Of a DNA stretch of 64,000 nucleotides, positions 43,701 through 51,246 are shown one piece after another (position 1 is the first letter of the stretch; each line of letters begins with the position of its first letter). The translations under genes were made by a program, and so were the position numbers. The DNA is from Amyelois transitella (taxonomy: Eukaryota; Arthropoda; Insecta; Lepidoptera; Pyralidae), in assembly GCF_032362555.1 (NCBI RefSeq), contig NC_083527.1:1240001-1304000 (forward strand). The letters run 5' to 3'. The notes under the pieces are model-generated. The model saw only the letters and a list, made by a program, of their open reading frames with translations, did no database searches and was not told the DNA's origin.

Positions 43701-45273
43701 ATCGAATATTTTTCTCTTCCCTACAGCCCGGCAGCATAATAAACCACATGAACATGCATTCCCGCGAGAAGATGCACCCGTGCGAATTCTGCGACAAGAC
43801 ATTCCATGCGAGTTGTAGCCTGAAGCGACATCTAGTGGTGAGTTTTGATACTTTTCATTATATGCTCTTAGTAGCGACACCATTAGAAGAAATAGATAAG
43901 GCACCGTAAGAGTAAAATATACAAAACAAGAAATAGCGACATCTCGTGGTGAGTATTGATACTTTTCATTATGTGCTCTTAGTAGCGACATCATTAGAAG
44001 AAATAGATAAGACACCGTAAGAGTAAAATATACAAAACAAGAAATAGCGACATCTAGTGGTGAGTTTTGATACTTTTCATATGCTTTTATTACCTGACAT
44101 TATGAGAAGCAGAAGCGATATCTATTGGTAAGTTTTGTAACTTTTAATGATCTTTGAAATGATACTTAGAGTTGGTATGAGGACTACTCCATCTTCCCCA
44201 TGGATGTCGTATAAGGTTTATGGGATAGGCTTATAAACTTGGGCATGTTAATTTAGGCGACGGACTAGCAGCCTGTCACTATTTGAATCTCAATTCTATC
44301 ATTAAGCCAAATAGCTGAACGTGGCCTTTTAGTTTTTTCAAGACTGCTCTATACCCCGCAAGGGATATAGACGAGATTATATGTATGTATTATTAATAAA
44401 TATTATGATACAAAGCGAAAGTTTGAAATCAGTCAATCAATCAATCAACACGTAATTGTTTCAGACCCACACAGGAGAGAAGCGGTTTCCTTGTTCAGTT
44501 TGCGGAAAACGTTTTACACAAAGTAACAGTATGAAGTTACATTACCGCACGGTACATTTGAAGCAGCCCTACCCAAAGAGGTTTGTATAATTATTAACTA
44601 GGCTGTCTTAATATATTTGTTTAAATACATACATACATATAATCACGTCTATATCCCTTGCGGGGTAGACATGACCAACAATGGTGCATGCATGTAATTT
44701 AACAATTCACTAATTCCAATTTATATTTTGTTAATGTACCAAATAAACGATTTTTCTTTCTTTCTTTTTCTTTTCAATCTTGAAATGACTGACAGACTAA
44801 GGGATTGGCTTATAAACTTGGGCTTCTTCTTTTAGGCGATGGGCTAGTAACCTGTCACTATTTGAAACTCAATTCTATCATTAAGCCAAACGTGGCCTTT
44901 CAGTCTTTTCAAGACTGTTGGCTCTGTCTACCCCGCAAGGGAAATAGAAATGATTATATGTATGTATGTAGGTTCAATAAAAAATATAGGTACAATTGAA
45001 ATTAGATCTATAGTAGTTAACATAACGGAATATTTTATTGGCATCATGACCATTTTACTATATTTTTTTTATTTTATTGACAGAAACAGAAGAAAAAAGA
45101 AAGAAGAGCCTCAGAGTGCGATGGAGGACTCGAAATCTGAGGAGTCGGACAGTATGCCGGAACCCGAAATGGGTTCCATGGGTCCCAAGCCGGGACTCGA
45201 GCCGGTACCCAACGTGCCAATGGACTGCGGCAAACATATGTCAGAGGGAAATGTTTATTTGACCCTAACGTAA
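34750..45273 (+). CDS. ZAD C2H2 zinc-finger protein, gene B
   Basis: Fourteen exons: 34750-34857, 35298-35429, 35914-36435, 37294-37421, 38001-38075, 38921-39053, 39872-39993, 41299-41353, 41538-41560, 42134-42227, 42908-43030, 43727-43837, 44465-44580, 45084-45273. All borders are GT-AG with matching phases, giving 643 residues. The ZAD zinc ligands C7, C10, C48, C51 are at the same residues as in gene A. An acidic exon 3, ten C2H2 fingers in the same order (finger 8 also one residue short) and an RNRRKKK basic stretch follow. The last exon adds a long acidic/proline tail ([15 protein letters not shown]) absent from gene A. Likely a nuclear DNA-binding factor; the target is unknown. Exons of 108, 132, 75, 122, 23, 111 and 116 nt match gene A exactly. 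An AATAAA starts 5 nt after the stop. Confidence 0.9.
35090..35200 (+). mobile_element. Possible third tRNA-like SINE
   Basis: A B-box-like gttcaaatcctgcc, then ggccatgtac and gtacctacattagtttg. A matching layout appears at 63880-64000. Family unknown. Confidence 0.4.
36605..36655 (+). mobile_element. tS1 3' fragment
   Basis: cgaacttcgaggctaactcaatctg is the end of the tS1 body, here in forward orientation. Confidence 0.5.
36693..36939 (+). mobile_element. RS1 SINE copy, full length
   Basis: Head gtgccgtgtggttcccggcac to tail atgtatgtatgtacgtatg in gene B intron 3, sense. Confidence 0.9.
36996..37255 (+). mobile_element. RS1 SINE copy near exon 4 acceptor
   Basis: Full-length, near consensus, sense to gene B. 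Its tail ends about 40 nt before exon 4. Confidence 0.9.
37473..37737 (+). mobile_element. RS1 SINE copy, full length
   Basis: Full-length copy, 50 nt after exon 4. It makes three sense-oriented copies within ~1 kb. Confidence 0.9.
37905..37975 (-). mobile_element. tRNA-like repeat remnant
   Basis: A B-box-like gtgggattcgaacccgcc in reverse sense without a foldable cloverleaf. Probably an old SINE. Confidence 0.3.
38098..38370 (-). mobile_element. HelA element, near full length
   Basis: Begins cagctgtgcccgcgacttcgt (hairpin end, first bases changed) and ends tataatattagtatgga. Gene B intron 5. Confidence 0.75.
38409..38655 (+). mobile_element. RS1 SINE copy, tail missing, with insertion
   Basis: Head and core with ~50 bp of unrelated sequence inside. 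Diverged. Confidence 0.65.
38697..38732 (-). mobile_element. RTE tail fragment
   Basis: atacatacatacataaaatcacgcctctttccc only. Confidence 0.7.
38780..38880 (-). mobile_element. HelA 5' fragment, diverged
   Basis: attcaacacaaaaatattttttcaattcgaac and aaactcttcagctttac blocks. Confidence 0.55.
39085..39458. mobile_element. Foldback MITE, copy 1, inserted in tS1 tail
   Basis: Terminal CAGGGTGAC and GTCATCCTG are flanked by TA on both sides. Inner arms of ~95 bp (about 39106-39207 and 39299-39393) are near-perfect reverse complements. Removing the element and one TA restores a normal tS1 tail (aataaataaatatacgggac). The TA duplication suggests a Tc1/mariner-type source. Confidence 0.8.
39461..39570 (-). 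mobile_element. tS1 SINE, head lost
   Basis: Tail and body present. Truncated where the RS1 at 39573 begins. Confidence 0.75.
39573..39835 (-). mobile_element. RS1 SINE copy, full length
   Basis: catacatacatacatatggtcacg tail to cacggcac head. Antisense to gene B, 37 nt before exon 7. Confidence 0.9.
40078..40553. mobile_element. Foldback MITE, copy 2, inserted in RTE tail
   Basis: Same CAGGGTGAC/GTCATCCTG ends with TA flanks. It shares the gccggccggggtgatatgacg inner block and the right arm with copy 1. It sits in the tail of the RTE fragment that follows. Confidence 0.75.
40556..40736 (-). mobile_element. RTE LINE 3'-end fragment
   Basis: catacaaacattcataaaatcatgcc tail and coding end to gtcaggacgacctta. 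Confidence 0.8.
40799..40975 (-). mobile_element. HelD-like repeat, copy 1
   Basis: gagctatagtttttatcggg, aagtaccctatgtcc and acaaacaaacaaat blocks recur in order at 46352-46500. Confidence 0.45.
41056..41143 (+). mobile_element. RS1 3' fragment
   Basis: acgctgaacgtggcctttcag to gattatatgtatgtatg. Confidence 0.75.
41395..41500 (+). repeat. Dispersed repeat fragment
   Basis: ggagaaggttttagaaaatttaaccgacttcg and ggatatcgtatgg match the copy at 43305-43480. Confidence 0.45.
41611..42071 (-). mobile_element. RS1 SINE split by an E2 element
   Basis: Tail to core at 41611-41834 and head at 42010-42071. The E2 repeat lies between, with an aatga-like short duplication at the break. Confidence 0.8.
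41835..42009. repeat. E2 dispersed repeat, copy 1
   Basis: aattcaaaatttttattcat start, cgcttaataattgtcaaaacg and gtttactgccgcttcc blocks, also at 54718-54880 and 57372-57600. Confidence 0.75.
42271..42455 (-). mobile_element. HelB Helitron-like element, full length
   Basis: ACTAGCGACCCGCCCCGGC end to the tttatactatgtagtgat start. Gene B intron 10. Confidence 0.8.
42478..42665 (+). mobile_element. HelA element, 5' truncated
   Basis: aaattataaagctgaagag to the gcgggcacagctag end, with a body deletion. Confidence 0.75.
42768..42877 (-). mobile_element. RTE LINE 3'-end fragment
   Basis: gtacatacatacataaaatcacgcc and ~90 bp of coding end, 30 nt before exon 11. Confidence 0.8.
43050..43251 (-). 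mobile_element. RS1 SINE copy, 3' block lost
   Basis: Short catacata tail, then core and head to aggaaccacac. Confidence 0.75.
43305..43480 (+). repeat. Dispersed repeat fragment
   Basis: Shares the ggagaggg, accgactt and ggatatcgattgg layout with 41395-41500, preceded by a cgctgaaccgattttgatgcgg motif common in moth repeats. Confidence 0.45.
43488..43641 (-). mobile_element. RS1 copy, 3' part missing
   Basis: Core (gacaggttgctagcccatcgc) to head (atcgggaatcacacggca). Confidence 0.75.
43825..44085 (+). repeat. 111-bp tandem repeat spanning exon 12 donor
   Basis: Units start at 43825, 43936 and 44047 (the last partial), and each begins gcgacatct(a/c)gtg|gtgag. A shorter, diverged donor-like unit is at 44115. 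The first unit contains the last 13 nt of gene B exon 12. Confidence 0.9.
44185..44392 (+). mobile_element. RS1 SINE copy near exon 13 acceptor
   Basis: Head truncated, sense. Tail tatatgtatgtat ends 72 nt before exon 13. Confidence 0.8.
44625..44775. mobile_element. RS1 tail joined to LINE 3' UTR piece
   Basis: A reverse RS1 tail and 3' block (to 44672) run into a Jockey-type 3' end ending aaataaacg and a tttcttt tract. Confidence 0.5.
44784..44972 (+). mobile_element. RS1 SINE copy, head truncated
   Basis: From gactaagggattggc to gattatatgtatgtatgta, 110 nt upstream of exon 14. Confidence 0.85.
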
Positions 45274-45277
45274 TATG

Positions 45278-45283
45278 AATAAA
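45278..45283 (+). terminator. Candidate poly(A) signal of gene B
   Basis: AATAAA begins 5 nt after the stop codon, which would give a very short 3' UTR. Confidence 0.5.
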
Positions 45284-45349
45284 ATTGCTTTTCCTTTGAG
45301 AAATATTGTTTTCTTTGTCGCCTTTTAGTGAAACGTCGCAGGTAAGAAA

Positions 45350-45580
45350 GTGCTGTGTGGTTCTCGGCACCAATAAAAAAAAGAAATAGGACCACTCCAT
45401 CTCGTTCCCATGTATGTCGTAAAAGGCGACTAAGGGATGGGCTTATAAGCTTGGGATTCCTTTAGGCGATGGGCTAGCGACCTTCACTATTTGAATCTCA
45501 ATTTTATTATTAAGGCTAACGTGGCAGCTGAACGTGGGTCTGTCTACCCCGCAAGGGATATAGACGTAATTATATGAATG
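45350..45580 (+). mobile_element. RS1 SINE copy, full length, core shortened
   Basis: gtgctgtgtggttctcggcacc to gacgtaattatatgaatg. Confidence 0.85.
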
Positions 45581-45597
45581 AAATAATGAATGATCAT

Positions 45598-45690
45598 TAA
45601 GCCGTACAGATAAAGGAGCCTTTCAGTATTTTAAAGGCTGTTGGCTCTGTCTAGGCAAGGGATATAGAAGTGACTGTATGTACGACTATG
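45598..45690 (+). mobile_element. RS1 3' fragment
   Basis: attaagccgtacag to gaagtgactgtatgta. Confidence 0.65.
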
Positions 45691-45861
45691 TATTCTTTTG
45701 GTAATTTTTTGTGTAACTACAGTTGGAAATATTAAATTGTTGACCCGAAAGCCACACTTTATGATGAGATTAGGAATCAGGTAGAGACAGTTTGCTTGCC
45801 CATTTTTTTAAAAAAAATCGCAAGTTTATTTGTTTTTATTATACTTATTATCTATAGATAA

Positions 45862-45940
45862 CTAACAAGTGGTCTTTAGCCTATTAAAGACCGTTGGCTC
45901 TGTCTACCCCGCAAGGGCTATAGACGTGATTATATATTAC
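45862..45940 (+). mobile_element. RS1 3' fragment
   Basis: ttggctctgtctaccccgc to gacgtgattatat. Confidence 0.65.
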
Positions 45941-46011
45941 GTTAGGTATGTTATAACTAACAAGCTGACACATTATGTTATTTTTTTCATTGCTACTGGA
46001 AACAATTTGCT

Positions 46012-46082
46012 GATATTATAGGATTCAAACTCAAAACCCACAGTACGGCGGAGATTTACTTCACCACTACACCACGACGTCT
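46012..46082 (-). mobile_element. tRNA-like SINE head or pseudo-tRNA
   Basis: Reverse strand has an A-box-like TGGTGTAGTGG and a B-box-like GAGTTTGAATCC at tRNA spacing, but the arms do not pair well. More likely a SINE head than a working tRNA. Confidence 0.4.
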
Positions 46083-46351
46083 TAATTATTAATTCCGTTC
46101 AAGTAGATATAGTTCAAACGACCGCTCTAACGCTCCCGAAATTCTTGAAATTAATTCCGCAAGATGCCACTTAAGTAACGTATTTGCATGAGAATTCCTC
46201 TGAAACTGCCAACTTTCTGACCTGAGATTTGCGCGTAATCCATTCAAAACAGACCGCATTAATATGTAGGTACAGTGGGCTGTATGGAAAACCAGCTTTT
46301 AATCGCCTGCGCGAATTATGCGCCACCTACAATTTAATATAGGTTTTTCGC

Positions 46352-46500
46352 AAATACCACGGCAGCTATAGTTTTTACCGGGCTGATAAGTACCCTATGT
46401 TCTATTCAGACTTAATTATATATACAAATTTTCGTAGAATGAATTCTCAAGAATATTGGTTCAGTAGATAACGACTGAAGAGGTAACAAACAAACTTACT
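46352..46500 (-). mobile_element. HelD-like repeat, copy 2
   Basis: Same block order as 40799-40975 (gcagctatagtttttaccggg, aagtaccctatg, acaaacaaact). Confidence 0.45.
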
Positions 46501-46569
46501 GCTAATTTTGTCGCTTTGTCATAGATGGCATCAAAATCGTCGCTTTTTCCAGATGGCGCTAAATTCATG

Positions 46570-46661
46570 CGTCGATGAAGCAAAAGAATGCAGAGATCGT
46601 TGCAAGTGTAAAGATGTAGTCTCTGCCTACCCCTCCGGGGAAGAGGCATGATTTTATGTAG
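46570..46661 (+). mobile_element. RTE LINE 3'-end fragment
   Basis: cgatgaagcaaaagaatgcag to gcatgattttatgtagg. Confidence 0.75.
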
Positions 46662-46759
46662 GTGTGTGTCTTGTAGACGTATCGAAAGTTGTATTTATAT
46701 GCAGGCTATGTTAGCCACTATACATAGAATGACGAGTTTGAGGCATGAACTTAGTAAAC

Positions 46760-46771
46760 GGATTGCATAAT
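46760..46771. repeat. 12-bp target-site duplication of the RTE, 3' side
   Basis: GGATTGCATAAT, identical to 50206-50217. Confidence 0.85.
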
Positions 46772-46795
46772 ACATACATACATACATACATAAAA

Positions 46796-49700
46796 TCACG
46801 CCTCTTTCCCGGAGGGGTAGGCAGAGACTACCTCTTTCCACTTGCCACGATCTCTGCATACTTCTTTCGCTTCGTCCACATTCATTACTCTCTTCATACA
46901 AGCTCGGCGGTTTCGGGTACTTTTGACCTGACCCTTTACCAGGACGTCCTTAATTTGATCAAGATACGTTCGTCTAGGTCTTCCCACTCCGACCTTTCCC
47001 TCCACACTCTCCTTGTATATCTGCTTAGTCAACCTGCTTTCATTCATCCTCTCCACATGACCGAACCATCTTAACATACCCTTTTCTATTCCTGTAACTA
47101 CATCTTCTTTCACATCACAACATTCCCTTATCACGCTGTTCCTTATCCTGTCACTCAATTTCACACCCATCATACTCCTTAACGCTCTCATTTCCACTGC
47201 ATTTATTCTGCTTTCATGCTTCTTTTGCCATACCCAACTTTCACTCCCATACATTAATGTCGGGACCAACACGCCCCTGTGCACAGCCAGTCGAGCCTTT
47301 TTGGATAGTTTCTGACTGCTCATAAAGGCATGCAAAGCTCCATTCACCATGTTCCCCGCGTTCACTCTCCTTTCAATATCACTATCATACTTGCCATCTG
47401 ATGTAAACTTTGATCCTAGATATACAAACTCTTTCACTTGCTCCACTTTTTCTCCTCCAATCAAAATATTACATGCTGTCATTTCTTTCTCCATTTCAAA
47501 AACCAGTGTTTTAGTTTTACTTACGTTCACTTTCATTCCTTTCTCTTTTAAAGCTTCATGCATACAGTTTACCATCTCCTGTAACTCCTCCGCTGATGAC
47601 GCCAGTATAACCTGATCGTCGGCATAGAGCAGACATTTGACGAGTAACTCATTCATCCTTAATCCACTTTTAGACTCTTTCAAATCTGTCAAACAGCTAT
47701 CCATAAATAGGTTGAACAGCCACGGTGACGCAACACATCCTTGCCTAACGCCTTTCTCAATCTTAAACCACTCAGTGTGCGCTCCGTTTATCCTGACACA
47801 AGCACTCGAATCCTCATATAAGGATTTCAGTGCTCGTATTAAGAGACTGCTCACCCCATGCATAGAAAGTGCTGACCACAATTCATTCCTCTCAACTCTG
47901 TCATAGGCCTTTTCCAGATCTACGAATGTGCAATAGACTTTTTGACTCTTGGCCAAAAACTTTTCGGCTATGCACCGCAAGGAAAAGACCTGATCAGTAC
48001 ATCCCATTCCCTTTCGAAATCCCGCTTGAGCATCCCATATTTTGTCATCAGTTTCATTCCTGACTCTATTAATCAATACCTTAGCATACAATTTGCCGAC
48101 GACGCTAAGCAGGCTTATACCACGATAATTTTTGCAGTCCAGCTGTGACCCTTTTCCTTTGTAAAGTGGCACGATAACAGCCTTACACCAATCTTTTGGT
48201 ACTCGGCCGCTTCTCCAACACAAATTGAAAAGGCAGTACAACTGACTAGCTACTACGCCTTTTCCTGCTTTAAGCATCTCGACCGACACTCTATCACACC
48301 CAGCAGCCTTTCCCGCTTTCATACTCTTAAGTGCTTCCACAATTTCGAACATTTCAATTTCGCCTTCCATCTCATTCTCTTTTTCTTCGCTATAGCAGAA
48401 ATCTTTCTTATTTCCTTCCTTTTTTTCAAATAAACTTTCAAAATAGTCCTTCCATATCTTTAGTACACATTCTTCTCCTTTCACAACGCTACCATCCTGG
48501 CATCTGATCCTAGTCAGCTCTCTGGTTATAGTATTTCCTCGGGCTGACCTTACGGATTTCCAGAATACTTTCAGATTTGACTGAAAGTCTTCTGATAGCC
48601 TTTTATCAAAATCCTCTTTATACTCTTCTTTCTTTCTAATCACAGCTTTCTTAACCAAATCTTTCATTTTCTTATATTCCTTACGTGCTTCATTCACATC
48701 TTCATCTATAACCTCTTGCATTCTTAAGTTAGCTTTTGCTGCTAACAAATCCAGCCATGCTTTCTTCTTTAATCGCACAAGTTCTTGCACATCTTTACTC
48801 ATCCACGCATTTTTGTGATTTTTTCCTTTCCTTCTTCTACTTACACCACACACTTCAACAGCTACTTTCACAATTCTTTCTTTAAATTCCTTCCATCCAT
48901 CTTCAATATCGCTCATTTCCTCTAAATCTTCAAATTCATCCTTCAGTCTATTAATATACTTCTTACCTACATCCATATCTTGCAAATTTTCTACTTTTAC
49001 TCTTTCCAAAGCGCTGGTTTGCTCCCTTACCGTGTGCCGCCAGCGATTGAAGATACCCCTTATCCGGGATATCACCAGTAAATGGTCCGAGTCAATGCCA
49101 GCACCACGATATGCACGGGTATCCAGCACTTTGTTCTTCAATCTTTCATCTACAATCACAAAGTCTATCATACTTTTTAAAATACCTTCCACTCTTGTGT
49201 AGGTGTGGATCTCTTTATGTTGAAACATTGAGTTCGACACAAAAAGATCCCACTCTAGACAAATTTCTAATACACTTCTTCCATTATCATTCACCTTTTC
49301 GTCACCAAACGCACCAAGCACCTTTTCATATCCATCACGCTTTACACCCACCCATCCATTAAAATCACCTAACATAATAATCTTCTCATTTGGCTTGGTA
49401 ACTTTCAATACTTCTCTTACACTATTCCAGAACTCCTCGTTTTCGCTTTTTGCTGATGTTGTACCCCTCGAACCCACATCCCAAGGTGCATAAACACCTA
49501 GAACGAAGATCCGAGTGATTCCAACTTTCAGCCTAATCCATAGAAGACGAGGGCTGACACACTCATACTCATTCACGCACTCAACCATTCGTGCAGAAAG
49601 AATTAGACCGACCCCTTGACAGCCTCGGCTGGTACTGGAAATTCCAGACCAATACGCCGTGTAAGGGCCGTGCTGCGTCGCGTCGCATCCTTTCCGCTTC

Positions 49701-49906
49701 GTTTCATTCACGCACAACACATCCAAACGTCTTTCATCCATCATCTGGCATACTTCCTCAATCTTATCCTTCATTCCTCCTCTTACATTCATCGTCGCAA
49801 AGCGGCTTTCAGCAGACCGCATACCGCTCCCGCCGGGAACGAGACGTGATGGGGTGCGGACACCATCGCCGCCATCTAGGTGCTCTTTCAAAAGATTTGC
49901 ATCCAT
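46796..49906 (-). CDS. RTE endonuclease-reverse transcriptase, intact
   Basis: A single uninterrupted frame of 1036 residues. The endonuclease occupies about 35-280: NVRGG, the catalytic NETKRKG, GDFNGW near 178, and SDHLL near 272. The reverse transcriptase spans about 560-830: VIVPLYKGKG near 576, FVDLEKAYD near 658, GVRQGC, and the catalytic YADD at 761-764. The C-terminal part has the family marks GHVERM and GRPRRTYLDQ (about 973). The family nicks genomic DNA and copies its RNA at the nick. The stop codon lies just before the ATGT tail, so there is almost no 3' UTR. Other methionines near the N-terminus (for example residue 29) could be the true start. No RNase H domain is seen, as usual for RTE. 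Confidence 0.92.
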   Translation of the reverse strand: MDANLLKEHLDGGDGVRTPSRLVPGGSGMRSAESRFATMNVRGGMKDKIEEVCQMMDERRLDVLCVNETKRKGCDATQHGPYTAYWSGISSTSRGCQGVGLILSARMVECVNEYECVSPRLLWIRLKVGITRIFVLGVYAPWDVGSRGTTSAKSENEEFWNSVREVLKVTKPNEKIIMLGDFNGWVGVKRDGYEKVLGAFGDEKVNDNGRSVLEICLEWDLFVSNSMFQHKEIHTYTRVEGILKSMIDFVIVDERLKNKVLDTRAYRGAGIDSDHLLVISRIRGIFNRWRHTVREQTSALERVKVENLQDMDVGKKYINRLKDEFEDLEEMSDIEDGWKEFKERIVKVAVEVCGVSRRRKGKNHKNAWMSKDVQELVRLKKKAWLDLLAAKANLRMQEVIDEDVNEARKEYKKMKDLVKKAVIRKKEEYKEDFDKRLSEDFQSNLKVFWKSVRSARGNTITRELTRIRCQDGSVVKGEECVLKIWKDYFESLFEKKEGNKKDFCYSEEKENEMEGEIEMFEIVEALKSMKAGKAAGCDRVSVEMLKAGKGVVASQLYCLFNLCWRSGRVPKDWCKAVIVPLYKGKGSQLDCKNYRGISLLSVVGKLYAKVLINRVRNETDDKIWDAQAGFRKGMGCTDQVFSLRCIAEKFLAKSQKVYCTFVDLEKAYDRVERNELWSALSMHGVSSLLIRALKSLYEDSSACVRINGAHTEWFKIEKGVRQGCVASPWLFNLFMDSCLTDLKESKSGLRMNELLVKCLLYADDQVILASSAEELQEMVNCMHEALKEKGMKVNVSKTKTLVFEMEKEMTACNILIGGEKVEQVKEFVYLGSKFTSDGKYDSDIERRVNAGNMVNGALHAFMSSQKLSKKARLAVHRGVLVPTLMYGSESWVWQKKHESRINAVEMRALRSMMGVKLSDRIRNSVIRECCDVKEDVVTGIEKGMLRWFGHVERMNESRLTKQIYKESVEGKVGVGRPRRTYLDQIKDVLVKGQVKSTRNRRACMKRVMNVDEAKEVCRDRGKWKEVVSAYPSGKEA

Positions 49907-50205
49907 GCGATTCCCACGAGACGCTAGGGAAAAATTTTGTCCGCCCCAGCAGAGCCCCGCATGCCAGGGTAAGGCTAGCCATTACCTGGGGGTCGCCCAA
50001 CCCCATGGCGGAAGTGGCACGCTCGAGACTAGGCTCGCCCCTAGCCATGCATCCATCGGCGCGGCAGACCTTAGATTGGCAGGGATTTACATTAAAGAGG
50101 AATCCCAAGTCTATCCCTTAGTCGGCTCTTACGACATCCGTGGGAAAGAGATGGAGTGGTCCTATTCTTTTGTAATGGTGCCGGGAACCACACGGCAAAT
50201 GCACG
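49907..50205 (-). promoter_or_regulatory. RTE 5' UTR with RS1-like head
   Basis: On the reverse strand, bases 50205 to about 50095 read gccgtgtggttcccggcacc, the gaataggaccactccatctc block and a gactaaggg block, the same order as the RS1 head. The rest (49907-50095) is GC-rich and not shared with RS1. It should contain the LINE's internal promoter. Confidence 0.75.
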
Positions 50206-50217
50206 GGATTGCATAAT
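50206..50217. repeat. 12-bp target-site duplication of the RTE, 5' side
   Basis: GGATTGCATAAT, matching 46760-46771. Confidence 0.85.
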
Positions 50218-50221
50218 CTGT

Positions 50222-50410
50222 ATCCTTAATTCTTCTTCCTCCTGGCATTCGTCCCGTTTGCATCCTCACCTCTCTGTACAAGAGCCGAGGGTATGCCTTT
50301 GACCATGGATCCTGGATTGTGCGAGTCAGGTTTTTACACGAAGCGACTCCCGCCTGACTCCGCAACCTTTGCAGGGGAACCTGACCTGCATTGGATCATG
50401 TTACATATCC
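50222..50410 (-). repeat. repD dispersed repeat
   Basis: gatcctggattgtgcgagtcagg, acacgaagcgactccc and ctccgcaacctttgcagggg blocks match 6965-7140 in reverse. Confidence 0.6.
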
Positions 50411-50601
50411 AGTTGTCTGTGTAATGTTCAGATTTCTTCACGATGTTTTCCCTCACATCGGTTGGGAATCAAACTAATGCACGTGGTATGATTTAAACCT
50501 GTTTTTCTTAGAATCACGCATTTTTTTGTTTAACCACCGACACAGCTTATGCGCAATTTTTATTGAAACTTTGTTATTAAATGTGTTGATTTTTTATATA
50601 C

Positions 50602-50872
50602 TAGCTGTGCCCGCGACTTCGTCCGCGTGGAATAGTTATTTTGGGCATCATTGAAGCCCTCAAGGATGAATAGATTTCCCCGTTTTTTTAACATTCCATT
50701 ATTTCTTTGATTCTTATAGTTGCAGCGTGATGTTATATAATAGCCTAAAGCCTTCCCCGATAAATGGTCTTTTCAACGCAAAAAGAATTTTTCAATTCGA
50801 ACCAGTAGTTCCTGAGATTAGCGCGTTCAAACAAACAAACAAACTCTTCAGCTTTATAATAATGGTATAAAT
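50602..50872 (-). mobile_element. HelA element, full length
   Basis: ACTAGCTGTGCCCGCGACTT end (hairpin) to tataataatggtata. Near consensus. Confidence 0.85.
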
Positions 50873-51062
50873 AAATAACATACGCTTGTATTGACAGTAT
50901 TCATTCAACACCTTGCATTATGATTTCCTCACTTTCCCATTGTAAAGTAATACTCTTAATATGAATAAGTAACACCTGCATTTTAAAGAGATATCTATTA
51001 TGCTATCTAAGAACCTAATATTATCTATAACTTTATGACAGACTACCTTTGCGTGAAAAATA

Positions 51063-51246
51063 GAATTCAGGTTGCTAGCTCATCAAACTCAAACTCAAAA
51101 TATTTATTGTATAACTGTGTAGACATGTACATCGCCTAAAAGAAGAATCTCAAGTTTATAAGCCTATCCCCTAGTCGTCTTTTACGACATCCATTGGAAA
51201 GAGATGGACCTATTATTTTTTATTGCTACCGGGAACCACACGGCGC
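51063..51246 (-). mobile_element. RS1 copy with ~45-bp insertion
   Basis: The core is interrupted after ttgctagctcatc by an AT-rich segment containing aaatatttattgtataac. The head then continues to ccacacggcgc. Confidence 0.7.

Larger units (their letters stand above)
46772..50205 (-). mobile_element. Full-length RTE-type LINE
   Basis: A 3.43-kb element bounded by the 12-bp duplication GGATTGCATAAT. It has a ~300-bp 5' UTR whose first ~100 bp match the RS1 head, one intact long ORF, and a tail of ATGT units right after the stop codon. At least twelve truncated 3' ends of the same family lie in the window. The intact ORF and identical duplications imply recent movement. Confidence 0.9.

Noticed and set aside
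49591-50216. Forward-strand open frames of 100-176 codons
   Set aside because: They are antisense shadows of the RTE ORF and its GC-rich 5' UTR.
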